From assembly GCA_027488265.1 (NCBI GenBank), contig JAIYCA010000442.1, positions 1-6,189 of the forward strand: a stretch of DNA of 6,189 bases. Direction: 5' to 3'. Position 1 is the first letter of the stretch; each line of letters starts with the position of its first letter. Below are positions 5,458-6,189 of the stretch, one piece after another. The notes under the pieces are model-generated. The model saw only the letters and a program-made list of their open reading frames with translations, was not told the origin of the DNA and ran no database searches. The DNA comes from Planctomycetaceae bacterium. Its GTDB lineage: Bacteria; Planctomycetota; Phycisphaerae; Phycisphaerales; SM1A02. The translations under genes and the position numbers were made by a program.

Positions 5458-6128
5458 GAAAGATGTGAGTGCAAGGGATTTGATTGCAAGAGATGTGCTT
5501 GCAAGAGATGTGATTGCACGGGTGGCGTGGTCGCCTGCGAGTGGTTCGGCGCAGAAATGCCGTCCACCATCGGGAGTGTGAGGCCCGCTTGATCTTGGTA
5601 CTTGCCGCGCTTGTCGGCGTAGCTCGTCGCGCAAACCCGGTCCGCTTTCAGGAAGACCATCTGCGCGATGCCTTCGTTGGCATAGATCTTTGCCGGCAGT
5701 GGAGTTGTGTTTGAGATTTCGATCGTGACCTTGCCGCGCCATTCAGGCTCAAGCGGTGTGACGTTCACGATGATGCCGCAGCGCGCGTACGTCGACTTTC
5801 CGACGCAGATTGCGAGGACGTCTCGAGGGACATGAATCGTCTCGACGGTCTCTGCCAGCGCGAACGAATTCGGGGGGATGATGATGTGGTCGCGACCGGT
5901 CTCGGCGGTGTCGATGGTCAGGAAGAGGTCGTTGGTGAAATTCTTCGGATCAACGACGGCGGTTCCGCCCGAGGTTGCATTCGTAAAGATCTTGAAGCGC
6001 GTGCCGACGCGAACGTCGTAGCCATAGCTCGAGACGCCAAAACTGACAGCTCCCGGTCGCTTCTCGTTGGACGCGAACGGCTCGATGTGAACCAGTTCAC
6101 GGATCTGCGTATCGCTCAAGACAGGCAT
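5439..6128 (-). CDS. dcd: dCTP deaminase with C-terminal extension, 229 aa
   Basis: Cytoplasmic, normally trimeric enzyme converting dCTP to dUTP and ammonia; dUTP then yields dUMP for thymidylate synthesis. The sequence resembles the Rickettsia type: SYGYDVRVGTRFKIFTN (34-50), IIIPPNSFALAETVE (82-96), VPRDVLAICVGKSTYARCG (100-118), then VTPLEPEWRGKVTIEISNTT and KIYANEG. By comparison with E. coli Dcd, Ser112 and Arg116 of GKSTYAR and Glu137 of TIEIS match S111, R115 and the catalytic E138. KYQDQAG (176-182) matches the C-terminal nucleotide-binding segment. Homologues end near residue 186, whereas this protein continues 43 residues, with four five-residue repeats (QSHLL, QAHLL, QSNPL, HSHLS at 205-224). 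I chose ATG 6128 because MPVLSDTQIRE aligns with family starts. The frame is open to the window edge, and TTG 6146 and GTG 6137 are alternatives; no strong ribosome binding site is well spaced for the ATG. The bifunctional deaminase/dUTPase variant cannot be excluded by eye. Confidence 0.95.
   Translation of the reverse strand: MPVLSDTQIRELVHIEPFASNEKRPGAVSFGVSSYGYDVRVGTRFKIFTNATSGGTAVVDPKNFTNDLFLTIDTAETGRDHIIIPPNSFALAETVETIHVPRDVLAICVGKSTYARCGIIVNVTPLEPEWRGKVTIEISNTTPLPAKIYANEGIAQMVFLKADRVCATSYADKRGKYQDQAGLTLPMVDGISAPNHSQATTPPVQSHLLQAHLLQSNPLHSHLSPVGTH
5457..5516. repeat. Four-copy 15-bp tandem repeat in the 3' end of dcd
   Basis: Units at 5457-5471, 5472-5486, 5487-5501 and 5502-5516 resemble CAAGAGATGTGATTG (plus strand), matching it at 12, 13, 14 and 15 of 15 positions. 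As 15 is a multiple of three, the repeat encodes five-residue periods in dcd without shifting frame. The decay toward the left end suggests repeated slippage followed by divergence. It is a candidate variable-number locus among strains. Confidence 0.85.
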
Positions 6129-6189
6129 AGAACGCACCGGACGCAAGTCCCACCGACCTGCACGGTCCCCGATCCGCGCGCCACCATGC

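Noticed and set aside
5457..5516. CRISPR-like array from the 15-bp repeats
   Set aside because: The units abut directly with no spacers and are imperfect; they are a coding tandem repeat.

Overview
The window looks like a stretch of bacterial chromosome of moderately high GC. All convincing genes lie on the minus strand, so transcription runs from high to low coordinates. The two enzymes are both recognisable: a dCTP deaminase of the type also found in Rickettsia, and a long (about 1260-residue) adenosylcobalamin-dependent class II ribonucleotide reductase with a TSCPD domain and a cysteine-rich tail. The reductase reads most like planctomycete-type sequences, so Planctomycetota is my best guess for the host. 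This is an inference from remembered family features and is not secure.

Layout in the direction of transcription: dcd (6128 to 5439), then a 142-bp structured, pyrimidine-rich spacer, then nrdJ (5296 to 1520). Next comes a short unrecognised reading frame, orfA (1477 to 1154), with a good ribosome binding site. It is followed by about 320 bp rich in potential hairpins and by a tandem hairpin ending in a T-run (832 to 761), which is a convincing intrinsic terminator for the dcd-nrdJ transcript. Downstream of a likely promoter region (760 to 538), which carries a 21-bp tandem repeat, a DUF1684-type lipoprotein gene starts at 537 and runs off the left edge.

The two main genes fit one task. NrdJ reduces ribonucleotides to deoxyribonucleotides using cobalamin and no oxygen. 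Dcd deaminates dCTP to dUTP, feeding dTMP synthesis. Their order and strand suggest a dNTP-supply operon. I see no cobalamin riboswitch or NrdR box between them.

This is mostly ordinary housekeeping DNA and I do not see a new defence or mobile system. The points worth a second look are modest: a 43-residue repeat-built C-terminal extension on Dcd whose gene end folds into a strong hairpin over the stop codon; an alternative frame that stays open from the dcd tail exactly to the nrdJ start; two long low-complexity linkers in NrdJ; and the structured region downstream of nrdJ.
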